In this document: positions 18,396 to 28,259 of the stretch, in pieces
How positions within the stretch are numbered: position 1 is the stretch's first letter
Layout of the letters: each line of letters opens with the position of its first letter
Assembly: GCF_016863115.1 (NCBI RefSeq)
Contig: NZ_BOOG01000029.1
Span: 1 to 64,000, forward strand
Length of the DNA: 64,000 nucleotides
From: Sphaerimonospora thailandensis
GTDB taxonomy: Bacteria > Actinomycetota > Actinomycetes > Streptosporangiales > Streptosporangiaceae
Direction: 5' to 3'
Program-made: the position numbers and the translations under genes
The notes under the pieces: model-generated
Database searches by the model: none
Told to the model about the DNA's origin: nothing
The model's input: the letters and a program-made list of their open reading frames with translations, nothing else

Positions 18396-18986
18396 ATGGG
18401 TGCACAGTCAGATACGCGGTCTCGTATCCAGGATGTCGCCATCCGGCTCTTCACCGAGCAGGGATACGAGGCCACCTCGCTACGGGAGATCGCCGAGGCC
18501 CTCGGCGTGACCAAAGCGGCACTTTACTATCACTTCAAGTCCAAAGAAGACATCATCGCCAGTCTCATCGAGGATCACGCCCAGGCACTCGAAGAGCTGA
18601 TCGACTGGGCGCGCCGGCAGCCCGCGACCCCGGAGACCCGGCGGGAGGTGATCCGGCGCTACGCCGGGAAGATGACGGGCGGACGCCACCATGAGGTGAT
18701 GCAGCTCATGCAGCGCAACCAGGCGGCGCTGCACAGCATGCGCAAACCCGAGCGGATGCGTGAGCGGATGGCCGAGCTCCTCGATGTGCTCACCCGGCCT
18801 GAGGATCCCGTGACCACCCGGCTCAGGCGCGCGATGGCGCTGTTCACGCTGCACGCCGTCTGGTTCGCGCTACCCGACGACGACCTGACGCCGCGGCAGC
18901 GCATGGAGGCGGCCCTCGAAGTCGCCCTGGAACTCGCCGACGCCGCCGATCACGGTCGAACCAGTGGGACGGCTTCGGCAGGATAG
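18396..18986 (+). CDS. TetR/AcrR-family transcriptional repressor
   Basis: The regulator of 196 residues has the standard N-terminal TetR domain, with helices reading 'IQDVAIRLFTEQGYEATSLR' and the recognition part 'IAEALGVTKAALYYHFKSKE'. The C-terminal ligand domain is unspecific. ATG 18396 follows GGAACC...; it is the first start in a clean domain alignment. It should repress the divergent DHA2 pump and itself through the palindromes in the spacer, released by the pump's drug. The helicase gene starts 17 bp downstream behind AGGAGG. Confidence 0.92.
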   Translation: MGAQSDTRSRIQDVAIRLFTEQGYEATSLREIAEALGVTKAALYYHFKSKEDIIASLIEDHAQALEELIDWARRQPATPETRREVIRRYAGKMTGGRHHEVMQLMQRNQAALHSMRKPERMRERMAELLDVLTRPEDPVTTRLRRAMALFTLHAVWFALPDDDLTPRQRMEAALEVALELADAADHGRTSGTASAG

Positions 18987-19003
18987 GAGGTGTGAGCGAA
19001 AGC

Positions 19004-21493
19004 ATGAGCCTGATCCGGCGCCTCCCACCTGACCCCGAACCCGACTCGCTGTTCGACACGTTCGTGGCCTGGAACGCCGAACGCGGGCTCACGCTCTATC
19101 CGGCCCAGGAGGAGGCGCTGATCGAGGTCGTCTCCGGGAACAACCTGATCCTCGCCACGCCGACAGGGTCGGGCAAGAGCCTGGTCGCCGCCGGAGCTCA
19201 TTTCGCCGCGCTGGCCAAGGACGAGGTGAGCTTCTACACCGCGCCCATCAAGGCGCTGGTCTCGGAGAAGTTCTTCGACCTGTGCGCACTGTTCGGCACC
19301 GAGAACGTCGGCATGATGACCGGCGACGCCTCGGTGAACGCCGACGCCCCGATCATCTGCTGCACCGCTGAGATCCTCGCGCAGATCGCGCTGCGGGACG
19401 GCGCCGAGGCCGACGTCGGCACTGTGATCATGGACGAGTTCCACTTCTACGCGGAGCCGGACCGCGGCTGGGCCTGGCAGGTGCCGCTGCTGGAGCTGCC
19501 GCAGGCCCGGTTCGTGCTGATGTCGGCCACGCTCGGCGACGTGGAGCGCTTCGAGAAGGATCTCACCCGCCGCACCGGCCGCCCCACCGCCGTGGTCAAG
19601 CACGCCGAGCGCCCGGTCCCGCTGCTGTACTCCTACCGGCTGACGCCGCTGCACGAGACGCTGGAGGAGCTGCTCGCCACCCAGCAGGCCCCGGTGTACG
19701 TCGTCCACTTCACCCAGGCCGCCGCGATGGAGCGGGCCCAGGCGCTGATGAGCATCAACATGTGCTCGAAGGCGGAGAAACAGGCGATAGCCGAGCTGAT
19801 CGGCAACTTCCGGTTCACCACCCGCTTCGGCCGGGCGCTGTCCCGGCTCGTACGGCACGGCATCGGCGTCCACCACGCGGGGATGCTGCCCAAGTACCGC
19901 CGGCTGGTGGAGCGGCTGGCCCAGGCGGGGCTGCTGAAGGTGATCTGCGGCACCGACACCCTGGGCGTCGGGGTCAACGTCCCCATCAGGACGGTCCTGT
20001 TCACCGCGCTGTCGAAGTTCGACGGCAACCGGGTGCGACGGCTGCGGGCGCGGGAGTTCCACCAGATCGCCGGGCGGGCCGGCCGGGCCGGATTCGACAC
20101 CGTCGGCTACGTCGTGTGCCAGGCCCCCGATCACGTCGTCGAGAACGAGCGGGCCCTGGCCAAGATCGGCGACGATCCGAAGCGGCGGCGCGGCTACGCG
20201 CGCAAGAAGCCGCCGGAGGGCTTCGTCGGGTGGAGCGAGGAGACGTTCGAGAAGCTGCAGACGGCCGAGCCGGAGCCGCTGACGTCCCGGTTCAAGGTGA
20301 GCAACGCCATGCTGCTGGCCGTGATCAACCGGCCGGGCGACTGCTTCCAGGCGATGAAGCGACTGCTCACCGACAACCACGAGGAACGCAAGGCCCAGCG
20401 GCGGCACATCAGCCACGCGATCGCCATCTATCGCTCGCTGCTGGCCGGCGGCATCGTGGAGACGCTCGCCGAGCCCGACGAGCACGGCCGCCGGGCCCGG
20501 CTCACCGTCGACCTGCAGGAGGACTTCGCGCTCAACCAGGCGCTGTCGACGTTCGCGCTCGCCGCGTTCGAACTGCTCGACGCCGAGTCCCCGACGTACG
20601 CGCTGGACCTGGTCTCGATCGTGGAGTCGACGCTGGACGACCCGCGCCAGATCCTGCACGCCCAGCTCAACAAGGCGCGGGCCGAGGCCGTCGCGCAGAT
20701 GAAGGCCGACGGGATCGAGTACGAGGAGCGCATGGAGCGCCTCGCCGAGATCACCTATCCGATGCCGCTGTCCGATCTGCTCTTCGGGGCGTACGAGACC
20801 TACCGGCAGGGTCACCCCTGGGTCGGCGACCACACGGTCAGTCCCAAGACGATCGTGCGCGACATGTACGAGCGGGCCATGACGTTCACCGAGTACATCC
20901 AGTTCTACGAACTGGCCCGCTCGGAGGGGACGGTGCTGCGCTACCTCGCCGACGCGTACCGGACGCTGTCGAAGACGGTCCCCGAGCACCTCAAGACCGG
21001 TGACCTGCTCGACCTGATCGAGTGGCTCGGCGAGATGATCCACCAGGTCGACTCCAGCCTGATCGACGAGTGGGAGAAGCTGGCCAACCCGGAGGCGGCG
21101 CTGGAGGCCGCCGACGAGCTGGAGGCCAGGACCAGGCCGGTCACCGCCAACGCCCGCGCCTTCCGGGTGCTGGTGCGCAACGCGATGTTCCGCCTGGTCG
21201 AGCTCGCCGCCCTGGACCGCGAGGAGGAGCTGGTCGAGCTCTACCCGGACTTCGACTGGGGGGCCGCGCTCGACGCCTACTACGACGAGCACGACGAGAT
21301 CGGGACCGGGCCCGCCGCCCGCGGCCCGGCCCTCCTCATGATCGAGGAGGAGAAGGAGCTGTGGCGGGTGCGCCAGGTCCTCGACGACCCGGCGGGCCAC
21401 CACGACTGGGCCATCAGCGCCGAGGTCGATCTGGCCGCCTCCGACGAGGAGGGCCACGCCGTGCTCCACCTCACCGGCTTCGACCGGCTCTGA
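19004..21493 (+). CDS. Ski2-like DEAD/DEAH-box helicase with DUF3516
   Basis: The superfamily II helicase of about 829 residues has motif I 'ATPTGSGKSL', motif II 'MDEFHFY' (DExH), motif III 'LMSATLG' and motif VI 'FHQIAGRAGRAGFDT', which places it with Ski2/Mtr4-like proteins. The long C-terminal part is the actinobacterial DUF3516 region. It probably unwinds RNA in processing or decay. ATG 19004 was chosen because a GTG at 18992 lies only one base after AGGAGG; ATG is 13 bases away and fits homologue starts. It may be co-transcribed with the TetR gene. Confidence 0.9.
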   Translation: MSLIRRLPPDPEPDSLFDTFVAWNAERGLTLYPAQEEALIEVVSGNNLILATPTGSGKSLVAAGAHFAALAKDEVSFYTAPIKALVSEKFFDLCALFGTENVGMMTGDASVNADAPIICCTAEILAQIALRDGAEADVGTVIMDEFHFYAEPDRGWAWQVPLLELPQARFVLMSATLGDVERFEKDLTRRTGRPTAVVKHAERPVPLLYSYRLTPLHETLEELLATQQAPVYVVHFTQAAAMERAQALMSINMCSKAEKQAIAELIGNFRFTTRFGRALSRLVRHGIGVHHAGMLPKYRRLVERLAQAGLLKVICGTDTLGVGVNVPIRTVLFTALSKFDGNRVRRLRAREFHQIAGRAGRAGFDTVGYVVCQAPDHVVENERALAKIGDDPKRRRGYARKKPPEGFVGWSEETFEKLQTAEPEPLTSRFKVSNAMLLAVINRPGDCFQAMKRLLTDNHEERKAQRRHISHAIAIYRSLLAGGIVETLAEPDEHGRRARLTVDLQEDFALNQALSTFALAAFELLDAESPTYALDLVSIVESTLDDPRQILHAQLNKARAEAVAQMKADGIEYEERMERLAEITYPMPLSDLLFGAYETYRQGHPWVGDHTVSPKTIVRDMYERAMTFTEYIQFYELARSEGTVLRYLADAYRTLSKTVPEHLKTGDLLDLIEWLGEMIHQVDSSLIDEWEKLANPEAALEAADELEARTRPVTANARAFRVLVRNAMFRLVELAALDREEELVELYPDFDWGAALDAYYDEHDEIGTGPAARGPALLMIEEEKELWRVRQVLDDPAGHHDWAISAEVDLAASDEEGHAVLHLTGFDRL

Positions 21494-21499
21494 CCGGCT

Positions 21500-22615
21500 C
21501 TAACCACCGGAGGTCGCGTCCTCCGCCTCGGCGCCGGGCACCGTCATGTCCTCGGGATCGTCCAGCCACCCGTGCGGCAGCGCGACCTTGGCCCGTTCCC
21601 CGCTCTTGCCGCGCGGGCCGTCGGCGACCCCCTCCGGCCATGGCTGACGGCGGTCCAGCTCGGCGAGCCGGTCGCGCAACTCGGCCAGGGTGGTGACGGC
21701 GGTGAACGCGCGGCGGGCGTCCGACCCGATCTCGAAGCCCTTCAGGTACCACCCGATGTGCTTGCGGAAGTCGGCCAGGCCGTACCGCTCGCTCCCGATC
21801 ACCTCGCACAGCAGCTCGGCGTGCCGGAGCATCATGTCCCCGACCTCCCCGAGGTCGGGCCGCGTCCGCTCGGCCGAGCCGTCGAAGGCCAGTGCCAGGT
21901 CGCGGAAGAGCCACGGCCGGCCCAGGCAGCCGCGCCCGACGACGACGCCGTCGCAGCCGGTCCGCTCGACCATGCGCAGCGCGTCGTCGGCGCTCCAGAT
22001 GTCGCCGTTGCCCAGCACCGGGATCTCCGGCACCGCCTCCTTGAGCCGGGCGATCGCGTCCCAGTCGGCGGTTCCGCCGTAGTGCTGCCTGGCCGTACGG
22101 GCGTGCAGGGCGACGGCGGCGACGCCCTCCTCGGCGGCGATCCGGCCCGCGTCGAGGTAGGTCAGGTGGTCCTCGTCGATGCCCTTGCGCATCTTCATCG
22201 TCACCGGCAGCGGCCCGGCGTTGGCGACCGCCTCCCTGAGGATCGCGCGCAGCAGGTTCCGCTTGTACGGCAGGGCCGACCCGCCGCCCCGCCTGGTGAC
22301 CTTGGGCACCGGGCAGCCGAAGTTCAGATCGATGTGGTCGGCCAGGTCCTCCTCGTGGATCATCCTGGCCGCCCTCCCGATGATCACCGGGTCCACGCCG
22401 TAGAGCTGGATGCTGCGCGGTGTCTCGTGTTCCCCGAAGCGGATCATGTGGAACGTCAGCGGCACCCGTTCCACCAGGGCCCGGGAGGTGATCATCTCGG
22501 AGACGAACAGCCCACCGCCCTGCTCCCGGCACAGCGTGCGGAAGCCGATGTTGGTGATGCCCGCCATGGGGGCGAGCACCACAGGAGGCCAGACGTCGAG
22601 CGTGCCGATTTTCAC
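21500..22615 (-). CDS. dusB: tRNA-dihydrouridine synthase
   Basis: The FMN enzyme of 371 residues reduces uridine in the tRNA D-loop. The family core is present: 'LAPMAGITNIGFRTLCREQG', 'IQLYGVDPVIIGRAARM', 'IDLNFGCPVPKVTRRGGGSA' with the catalytic Cys, 'VTMKMRKGIDEDHLTY', 'ALHARTARQHYGGTADWDAI' and 'GVVVGRGCLGRPWLF'. GTG 22615 is taken as the start; there is no Shine-Dalgarno, but AATATAG lies about seven bases upstream and could be a -10 element of a leaderless transcript. A C-terminal tail of about 50 residues is extra. It converges with the helicase gene with a 6-bp gap. Confidence 0.92.
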   Translation of the reverse strand: MKIGTLDVWPPVVLAPMAGITNIGFRTLCREQGGGLFVSEMITSRALVERVPLTFHMIRFGEHETPRSIQLYGVDPVIIGRAARMIHEEDLADHIDLNFGCPVPKVTRRGGGSALPYKRNLLRAILREAVANAGPLPVTMKMRKGIDEDHLTYLDAGRIAAEEGVAAVALHARTARQHYGGTADWDAIARLKEAVPEIPVLGNGDIWSADDALRMVERTGCDGVVVGRGCLGRPWLFRDLALAFDGSAERTRPDLGEVGDMMLRHAELLCEVIGSERYGLADFRKHIGWYLKGFEIGSDARRAFTAVTTLAELRDRLAELDRRQPWPEGVADGPRGKSGERAKVALPHGWLDDPEDMTVPGAEAEDATSGG

Positions 22616-22721
22616 GCCTATATTGTCGCGGCCCCGCGGGGGTGACGGCGCCGCCTCACGGTTTCGAGTACGCATCCGCGTTGAAAACCCGATACAGTTA
22701 TCACGTCGCCGCGAGGCGGAC

Positions 22722-22794
22722 GCGGAAGTGGCTCAGTTGGTAGAGCATCACCTTGCCAAGGTGAGGGTCGCGGGTTCGAATCCCGTCTTCCGCT
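22722..22794 (+). tRNA. tRNA-Gly (GCC), copy 2
   Basis: The sequence is identical in all 73 positions to copy 1 at 4814, with anticodon GCC and no encoded CCA. It is followed 31 nt later by tRNA-Cys. Confidence 0.97.
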
Positions 22795-22825
22795 CCGAGA
22801 GGTCTTTTACGTCAGGGCCTCGCTC

Positions 22826-22896
22826 GGTGGAGTGGCCGAGAGGCGAGGCAGCGGCCTGCAAAGCCGCGTACACGGGTTCAAATCCCGTCTCCACCT
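22826..22896 (+). tRNA. tRNA-Cys (GCA), copy 2
   Basis: The acceptor GGTGGAG/CTCCACC and anticodon GCA are the same as in copy 1; one base differs (GCGTACAC instead of GCGCACAC). No tRNA-Val follows here. A short CGCCC/GGGCG hairpin lies about 10 bases downstream. Confidence 0.97.
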
Positions 22897-22964
22897 CTAT
22901 GAACCGCCCTGTGAGGGGCGCACACTGGAATCAGACCCGATGGGCGATTCTGGTGGGGTGACTC

Positions 22965-23654
22965 GTGCACAGTGACATACCTCCGGTGCCTCCTGTCATG
23001 CCGATGCTGTCCCGCGGCAAGCATCGCAGTCCCAGCAAGGGCGCGTGCTTCATGGAGTTCGTGTCCTATCTCGCGGGCGAACGGTGGAGCGACCACCCGG
23101 CCTGCACCCACCCGCTGCTCGCCGGAGTGGCGCGTCTCGTCAACGATCACACCTCCGACGCGGCGCGGCCCCACCTGGCCCCGCTGATCCCGTCCGTGAT
23201 CGGGCTGACCGGCGACGACCCCCGGCTGGATGTGCGGATCGCGCTGCGGTGCGCCACCACGGCGCTGCCGGTGGTCGCGCACGAGCGGCAGCTCGCGATG
23301 GCGGTGTCGATCCTGTCGGCCGAGCACGTCCTCGCCGAGCTGGAGGGGAGACCCGGCATGGCGGAACGCAGCCGGGAGGCGCTGGCGCGGGTGCCCGACG
23401 CGGCGCGGTGGGCGTCGACGTTCGGCCGCGGCATCCGGGTCTCCGTGAAGGGGTTCCGCCGGTATGCCGCGCCCAACACGGCGCAGCTCGCGGTGCGCGG
23501 GATCGCCCAGGCCTGCGTGCCAGACCCGGACGCGCTGCTGCGCGACCTGCTCGCCGGCGCGATCGCCGACTGCCGCGCACTGGTCCGGCCGCCCGCTGAG
23601 AGGGTCGTCGACCCGGCGCGGTGGGCGGACGCCTGCCGCCTCACCACGCGCTGA
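22965..23654 (+). CDS. Conserved hypothetical protein
   Basis: The protein of 229 residues begins with a Pro-rich stretch and then 'MLSRGKHRSPSKGACFMEF', 'SYLAGERWSDHPACTHPLLA' and an all-helical body. I recall similar actinobacterial proteins without known function that share this start; no enzyme motif is visible. The short Cys spacing (ACF, ACTH) might bind a metal. It begins at GTG 22965, 68 bp after tRNA-Cys. Internal starts near 23001 (Met-Pro-Met) are possible. Confidence 0.65.
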   Translation: MHSDIPPVPPVMPMLSRGKHRSPSKGACFMEFVSYLAGERWSDHPACTHPLLAGVARLVNDHTSDAARPHLAPLIPSVIGLTGDDPRLDVRIALRCATTALPVVAHERQLAMAVSILSAEHVLAELEGRPGMAERSREALARVPDAARWASTFGRGIRVSVKGFRRYAAPNTAQLAVRGIAQACVPDPDALLRDLLAGAIADCRALVRPPAERVVDPARWADACRLTTR

Positions 23655-23685
23655 GTCCCCCCGCCGCGGCGGTGTCCGCCGCCGG

Positions 23686-24318
23686 TCAGTCGCAGTCGGC
23701 GATCGTGCAGATCTTGACGAGCATCTTCTTGGTGTCCTTCAGCTGCCGGGAGAAGTCGCTCTTGGCGGGCTTGCCCCACTCTCCGGCGACGTTGTAGACG
23801 ACGACGGCGTTGGCCCGGCGGGTCACCAGGGCACGCTGTCCGCCGACCGCGAACTTCTTCCCGTAGTAGGCCTGGCCGGTGATCTTGACGGCTTCGTCGC
23901 CTATGGCGGCTCCGGCGGAGGTGAACCGGTAGGTCTCCTGCCCGGTGCCGATCTTCCGGCACTCGGCCACCGCGGCGCGCAGGTCACGCAGAGCCTTCTT
24001 GGCGGACCTGGCCGAGTTGTACAGGATCACCTGCTCCGCCCGCATGTAGTCGGGGACCGCCGTGTAGGTCGCGGTGCCGGCCGCCATCCGGCCGGACCGG
24101 CCCAGGGTGGCCTTCTCGCAGGGGTTGACGGCGAACGAGGCACCCGTCTTCCGGCTGACCTCCCACCTCGCCTCGTCGTCGTTGTGGTGCTTGGCCGCCT
24201 CCTTCTCGTACAGCAGGAAGCCCTTCGGGATGTGCCCTGCCGCCATGGCCGGCGGTGCCGCCGTGAGGGTCATGCCGAAGGCGACGGCGACGGCCGCGGC
24301 ACCCAGGATCCTCTTCAT
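23686..24318 (-). CDS. Secreted hypothetical protein
   Basis: The protein of 210 residues starts with a clear Sec signal peptide: Met-Lys-Arg, a hydrophobic core and 'APPAMAAGH' with a likely AMA cleavage site. The mature part has a pair of Cys near the middle and end ('NPCEK', 'AECRK', 'KICTIADCD') likely forming disulfides, and 'YMRAEQVILYNSARSAKKAL', reminiscent of sensor-domain (PknH-like) extracellular proteins. The function is unknown. ATG 24318 follows GGAGATCAC. The end lies 31 bp from the convergent upstream gene. Confidence 0.75.
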   Translation of the reverse strand: MKRILGAAAVAVAFGMTLTAAPPAMAAGHIPKGFLLYEKEAAKHHNDDEARWEVSRKTGASFAVNPCEKATLGRSGRMAAGTATYTAVPDYMRAEQVILYNSARSAKKALRDLRAAVAECRKIGTGQETYRFTSAGAAIGDEAVKITGQAYYGKKFAVGGQRALVTRRANAVVVYNVAGEWGKPAKSDFSRQLKDTKKMLVKICTIADCD

Positions 24319-24386
24319 CGTGATCTCCTTCCGACGCGTGCGTTACTGATTGATCAGATGCACGCAACACCGGAAAGGTTCGCGAT

Positions 24387-25103
24387 CTACGGGTGGATCC
24401 AGATGTAACCGGCGAATCGGCCGGTGTCCCGCTCACGCCGGTAGGAGTAGAGGTCGGGCGTCTCGATCGTGCATCGGCCGTCGTGCCTGACGTCGGCGAC
24501 GCCCGCGCGCCCGAGTTGGGCCGCGATCCCGGCGCGGAGGTCGAGGGCGGGGGTGCCCCGCCGGGTGACGGCCCACGTCTCAGGGACCCGGGCGGCGACC
24601 CGGTCGCGGAGCTCGGCGGGGACCTCGTAGCAACGCCCGCAGGCCGCCGGCCCGACCGCGGCCACCATGCGCGACGGCTCGGCGCCCCGGGCGGCCATCG
24701 CCGCCACCAGTGCGGGGACCACCCCGGCCTCGGTGCCCGGCCGGCCCGAGTGCGCGCCGCCGACCAGACCGGTCACCGGGTCGGCCAGCAGCACCGGAGC
24801 GCAGTCGGCGACCAGAACCGCGAGCCCGAGCCCGGGCCGGTCGGTGAACACACCGTCGAGCGCGGGCGGCTCACCGGCGAAGGGCTCCACCGCATAGGCC
24901 ACGTCGGCCCCGTGGACCTGGCGCATGAAAACGACCTGGTCGAGGCCGAGCTCGGCGGCCGTCTTCGCGCGGTTCTCGGCCACCGCCGCCGGATCGTCGC
25001 CGACCGCTCCGCCGAGGTTGCGCGAGCCGTACGGCCCGGTGCTCACACCGCCGTGCCTGTCGGTGAAGACCATCCGGACCCGGTCGATCGCGATCGTCGT
25101 CAT
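24387..25103 (-). CDS. pgeF: YfiH-type laccase-domain protein (purine nucleoside phosphorylase-like)
   Basis: The product of 238 residues belongs to the YfiH/PgeF family: 'MRQVHGADV' with a metal-binding His, 'VLVADCAPVLLADP' with Cys, 'GGAHSGRPGTEAGVV' with the second His, and 'AVGPAACGRCYEVP'. Family members act as purine nucleoside phosphorylases/adenosine deaminases or as peptidoglycan-editing factors. The HSGRPG segment differs from the more common HAGWRG. The ATG at 25103 overlaps the glycogen synthase stop (ATGA), so the two are translated together; a functional link is not obvious. Confidence 0.88.
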   Translation of the reverse strand: MTTIAIDRVRMVFTDRHGGVSTGPYGSRNLGGAVGDDPAAVAENRAKTAAELGLDQVVFMRQVHGADVAYAVEPFAGEPPALDGVFTDRPGLGLAVLVADCAPVLLADPVTGLVGGAHSGRPGTEAGVVPALVAAMAARGAEPSRMVAAVGPAACGRCYEVPAELRDRVAARVPETWAVTRRGTPALDLRAGIAAQLGRAGVADVRHDGRCTIETPDLYSYRRERDTGRFAGYIWIHP

Positions 25104-26278
25104 GTGCGGATCTCCGTATACAGCTCGTGCGTGCGCTGGGCGATCCGCCGCCAGGAGAACAGGTCGACCGCCCGGCGGCGGCCGGCCCGGCCCATCTCGG
25201 CCGCGAGGGCCGGGTCTCCCAGCAGTGTCCCGACGCGCTCGGCGATGGCCGCGGCGAACACCTGCGGGTCGTACGGCTCGCCGTCCGCTCCCTGGTCTAT
25301 GGGCACGAGCAGGCCGGTCACACCGTCGTCGACGACCTCGGGGATGCCGCCGGTCGCGGTCGCCACGACCGCCGTCTCGCAGGCCATCGCCTCGAGGTTC
25401 ACGATGCCCATCGGCTCGTAGACCGACGGGCACACGAAGACCGTCGCGTGCGTGAGGATCTGGATCACCTCGGACCTGGGCAGCATCTCGGAGATCCATA
25501 TGACCCCGGTGCGGGCCGCCGAAAGCTCGCGGACCAGGCCGGTGACCTCGGCGGCGATCTCGGGGGTGTCCGGCGCGCCCGCGCAGAGCACGAGCTGCGC
25601 TCCGGGGTCGAACGATCTGGCCGCGTGCAGCAGGTGCACCAGCCCCTTCTGCCGGGTGACGCGCCCCACGAAGACGACGTACGGCCGGCCGGGGTCGATG
25701 CCGTGCTTGAGCAGCGCCTCGGTGCCGCCGGACGGGGCGTACTCGTCGGTGTCGATCCCGTTGTGGATCACGTGCACCCGATCGGGTGATATTTCGGGGT
25801 ATGCGGTGAGCACATCGTGGCGCATGCCCGCCGACACCGCGATGATCGCGTCGGCCTCCCGCAGCGCGGTCCGCTCGGCCCACGACGACAGCGTGTACCC
25901 GCCGCCGAGCTGCTCGGCCTTCCACGGGCGCAGCGGCTCCAGGCTGTGGGTCGTCACCACGTGCGGCATGCCGTACAGCATCTTGGCGACATGCCCGGCG
26001 AAGTTCGCGTACCAGGTGTGACTGTGCACCACGTCGGCGCCGTCACAGCCGGCGGCCATCTCCAGGTCGACGCCGAGCACCTGGAGCGCGGCGTTGGCCT
26101 CGGTCAGCCCTTCGGGGACGCGGTAGGCGCGCACTCCCGGCTCCGTCCGGGCCGCCCCGAAGCAGCGCACCCGCACGTCGGCCAGTTCCCGCAGCTCACG
26201 GGCGAGGTATTCCACATGGACCCCGGCCCCGCCATAGACCTCGGGGGGATATTCACGACTGAGCAGATCGACCCGCAT
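25100..26278 (-). CDS. glgA: Glycogen synthase, GT4 (GlgM-like)
   Basis: The glycosyltransferase of 392 residues starts '[20 protein letters not shown]', has '[12 protein letters not shown]', the '[10 protein letters not shown]' phosphate-binding loop and the retaining-GT '[20 protein letters not shown]' with the E-x7-E motif. It matches the actinobacterial GT4 enzyme (Rv1212c type), which in mycobacteria uses ADP-glucose to make maltose 1-phosphate or elongate glucan. ATG 26278 was chosen. The gene is divergent from glgC across 58 bp, so ADP-glucose supply and use share a promoter region. Confidence 0.92.
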   Translation of the reverse strand: MRVDLLSREYPPEVYGGAGVHVEYLARELRELADVRVRCFGAARTEPGVRAYRVPEGLTEANAALQVLGVDLEMAAGCDGADVVHSHTWYANFAGHVAKMLYGMPHVVTTHSLEPLRPWKAEQLGGGYTLSSWAERTALREADAIIAVSAGMRHDVLTAYPEISPDRVHVIHNGIDTDEYAPSGGTEALLKHGIDPGRPYVVFVGRVTRQKGLVHLLHAARSFDPGAQLVLCAGAPDTPEIAAEVTGLVRELSAARTGVIWISEMLPRSEVIQILTHATVFVCPSVYEPMGIVNLEAMACETAVVATATGGIPEVVDDGVTGLLVPIDQGADGEPYDPQVFAAAIAERVGTLLGDPALAAEMGRAGRRRAVDLFSWRRIAQRTHELYTEIRT

Positions 26279-26336
26279 ATCGAGGAGCTTAAGTCGTAGG
26301 TGTTTGTTCGGGGTTCGGCGGGTTAAGGTCCTGCCT

Positions 26337-27563
26337 ATGAAGGTCCTGGCGATCGTGCTCGCCGGTGGTGAAGGCAAGCGGCTGATGCCGTTGACCGCGG
26401 ACCGGGCCAAGCCCGCCGTCCCCTTCGGGGGGATCTACCGGCTCGTCGACTTCGTGCTGTCGAATCTGGCCAACGCGGAATATTTCCGGATAGTCGTGCT
26501 GACTCAGTACAAGAACCACAGCCTGGACCGGCACATCTCCCGGACGTGGCGGCTGTCGTCGATGCTGGGCAACTACGTGACGCCGGTCCCCGCACAGCAG
26601 CGGCTCGGCCCGCGCTGGTTCGCCGGTTCGGCCGACGCGATCTTCCAGAACCTCAACCTGATCTACGACGAGGAACCCGAGCACGTCATCGTCTTCGGCG
26701 CCGACCACATCTACCGGATGGACCCGCGGCAGATGGTCGCCCAGCACATCGAGTCGGGGGCCGACGTCACGGTCGCGGCCATCCGGCAGCCGCTGAAGCT
26801 GGCCGACCAGTTCGGCGTCATCGAGACCGACCCGTCCGGCCGCAGGATCGCCGCGTTCCGGGAGAAGCCGACCGACGCGGTGGGCCTGCCCGACGCGCCG
26901 GACGAGATCTACGCCTCGATGGGCAACTACGTGTTCCGGACCCAGTCGCTGATCGCGGCGCTGCGCGAGGACGCCCTGGACCCCGGCAGCAGGCACGACC
27001 TCGGCGGGAACATCATCCCCATGTTCGTCAAGAGCGGCGGCGCCGAGGTGTACGACTTCGCGAACAACGTGGTGCCGGGCTCGACCGAGCGGGATCGCGG
27101 CTACTGGCGGGACGTGGGGACGCTCGACGCCTACTACGAGGCCAACATGGACCTCATCGCGGTGCATCCGGTGTTCAACCTGTACAACGGCAGGTGGCCG
27201 ATCTACACCGGCCACGATCCGCTGCCGCCGGCCAAGTTCGTGCACAACGACGGCGATCGGGTCGGACGGGCGCTGGAGTCGCTGGTGTCGCCGGGCGTCA
27301 TCGTCTCCGGGGGTACGGCGCTGCGCTCCATCCTGTCCCCGGGCGTCGTGCTCCACTCGCACTCGCTCGTCGAGGACTCGGTGCTGATGGGCAACGTCCG
27401 GGTCGGCCGGAACGCGCGGGTCCGGCGGGCGATCATCGACAAGAACGTGATCGTACCGGACGGCGCCAGGATCGGATTCGACCCCGAGCACGACCGCGAA
27501 CGCTTCGCGGTCACCAAAGAGGGGATCGTGGTGATCGGCAAGAGCGAGGTCATCGACCTCTGA
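26337..27563 (+). CDS. glgC: Glucose-1-phosphate adenylyltransferase
   Basis: The protein of 408 residues makes ADP-glucose. The N-terminal '[18 protein letters not shown]' with '[10 protein letters not shown]' is the nucleotide site; '[10 protein letters not shown]', '[13 protein letters not shown]' and 'FREKPTDA' are typical of GlgC; the C-terminal left-handed beta-helix follows. ATG 26337 has no Shine-Dalgarno; TTAAGGT lies about 10 bases upstream and may be a -10 box of a leaderless mRNA. It is divergent from the glycogen synthase gene. Confidence 0.95.
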   Translation: MKVLAIVLAGGEGKRLMPLTADRAKPAVPFGGIYRLVDFVLSNLANAEYFRIVVLTQYKNHSLDRHISRTWRLSSMLGNYVTPVPAQQRLGPRWFAGSADAIFQNLNLIYDEEPEHVIVFGADHIYRMDPRQMVAQHIESGADVTVAAIRQPLKLADQFGVIETDPSGRRIAAFREKPTDAVGLPDAPDEIYASMGNYVFRTQSLIAALREDALDPGSRHDLGGNIIPMFVKSGGAEVYDFANNVVPGSTERDRGYWRDVGTLDAYYEANMDLIAVHPVFNLYNGRWPIYTGHDPLPPAKFVHNDGDRVGRALESLVSPGVIVSGGTALRSILSPGVVLHSHSLVEDSVLMGNVRVGRNARVRRAIIDKNVIVPDGARIGFDPEHDRERFAVTKEGIVVIGKSEVIDL

Positions 27564-27596
27564 TCGCCGACTGATCAGGTACTGATCAGGGGTCGG

Positions 27597-28187
27597 TCAG
27601 CGGCCGTTGATGCGCCAGGTCGGCTCGACGACCGTCCACTGCGCCTCCCACGCCCGCCTGGCACGCCGCTGGTTGATGCCCCGGGTCGCGGCGACGACCA
27701 GCGCCAGGCCCGTGGCCGCGGCCAGCGGAACGCCGAAGCCGACGGTCAGCGCGGACACGACGGTGGTCTCCCGCTCCTGCGGGCGCGGGACCGGCGAACC
27801 GCGGTCGTCGGTCCAGATCCGGACCGTGTCACCGTGGTGTTTGCTCGTCGAGGCGTCGATCGTCCCCTCCCACTGCCGCCCGTCGGGCGCCCGCCACTGG
27901 GCCTTCACGTGGCCGATCGCCGCTCCGGCCGGTGACAGCCGGGGCGACTCCGGCTCCTCGATCAGGTGAGCGGTCACCTGGTGACGGGTGTGCCGCTGCT
28001 GGGCCTCCGTTTTCAGGCCGTCGCCGTACGTTCTGGCACCGAACGTCACGCCGAAGGCGACGGCGACCATGACGCCCAGCACCGCGGCAAGCCGGACCAC
28101 CGCCTCGACCCGGTCGCACCGGCGGCGAAGCGGATTCCTGTCGAGGCCGAGCCATCTGGCGAACCTGGCGAATGGATTCTGCGTCAT
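27597..28187 (-). CDS. Rv1733c-like membrane protein
   Basis: The protein of 196 residues has an N-terminal basic stretch ('RNPLRRRCDRVEA'), a membrane segment near residues 33-53, an extracytoplasmic domain of about 80 residues with 'VKAQWRAPDGRQWEGTI' and a second segment near 150-172, then a basic tail. This two-segment layout with Arg-Asn-Pro-Leu-Arg-Arg-x-x-Asp-Arg is the Rv1733c family, an actinobacterial family of unknown function. ATG 28187 has GAGGTGTGAG upstream. The gene is convergent with glgC. Confidence 0.85.
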   Translation of the reverse strand: MTQNPFARFARWLGLDRNPLRRRCDRVEAVVRLAAVLGVMVAVAFGVTFGARTYGDGLKTEAQQRHTRHQVTAHLIEEPESPRLSPAGAAIGHVKAQWRAPDGRQWEGTIDASTSKHHGDTVRIWTDDRGSPVPRPQERETTVVSALTVGFGVPLAAATGLALVVAATRGINQRRARRAWEAQWTVVEPTWRINGR

Positions 28188-28259
28188 CTCACACCTCACA
28201 GGGTCATTACCACTGCGAGTCACGCTTATGCCTATTTCGCCGCCCAAGAGAGTACGTGG

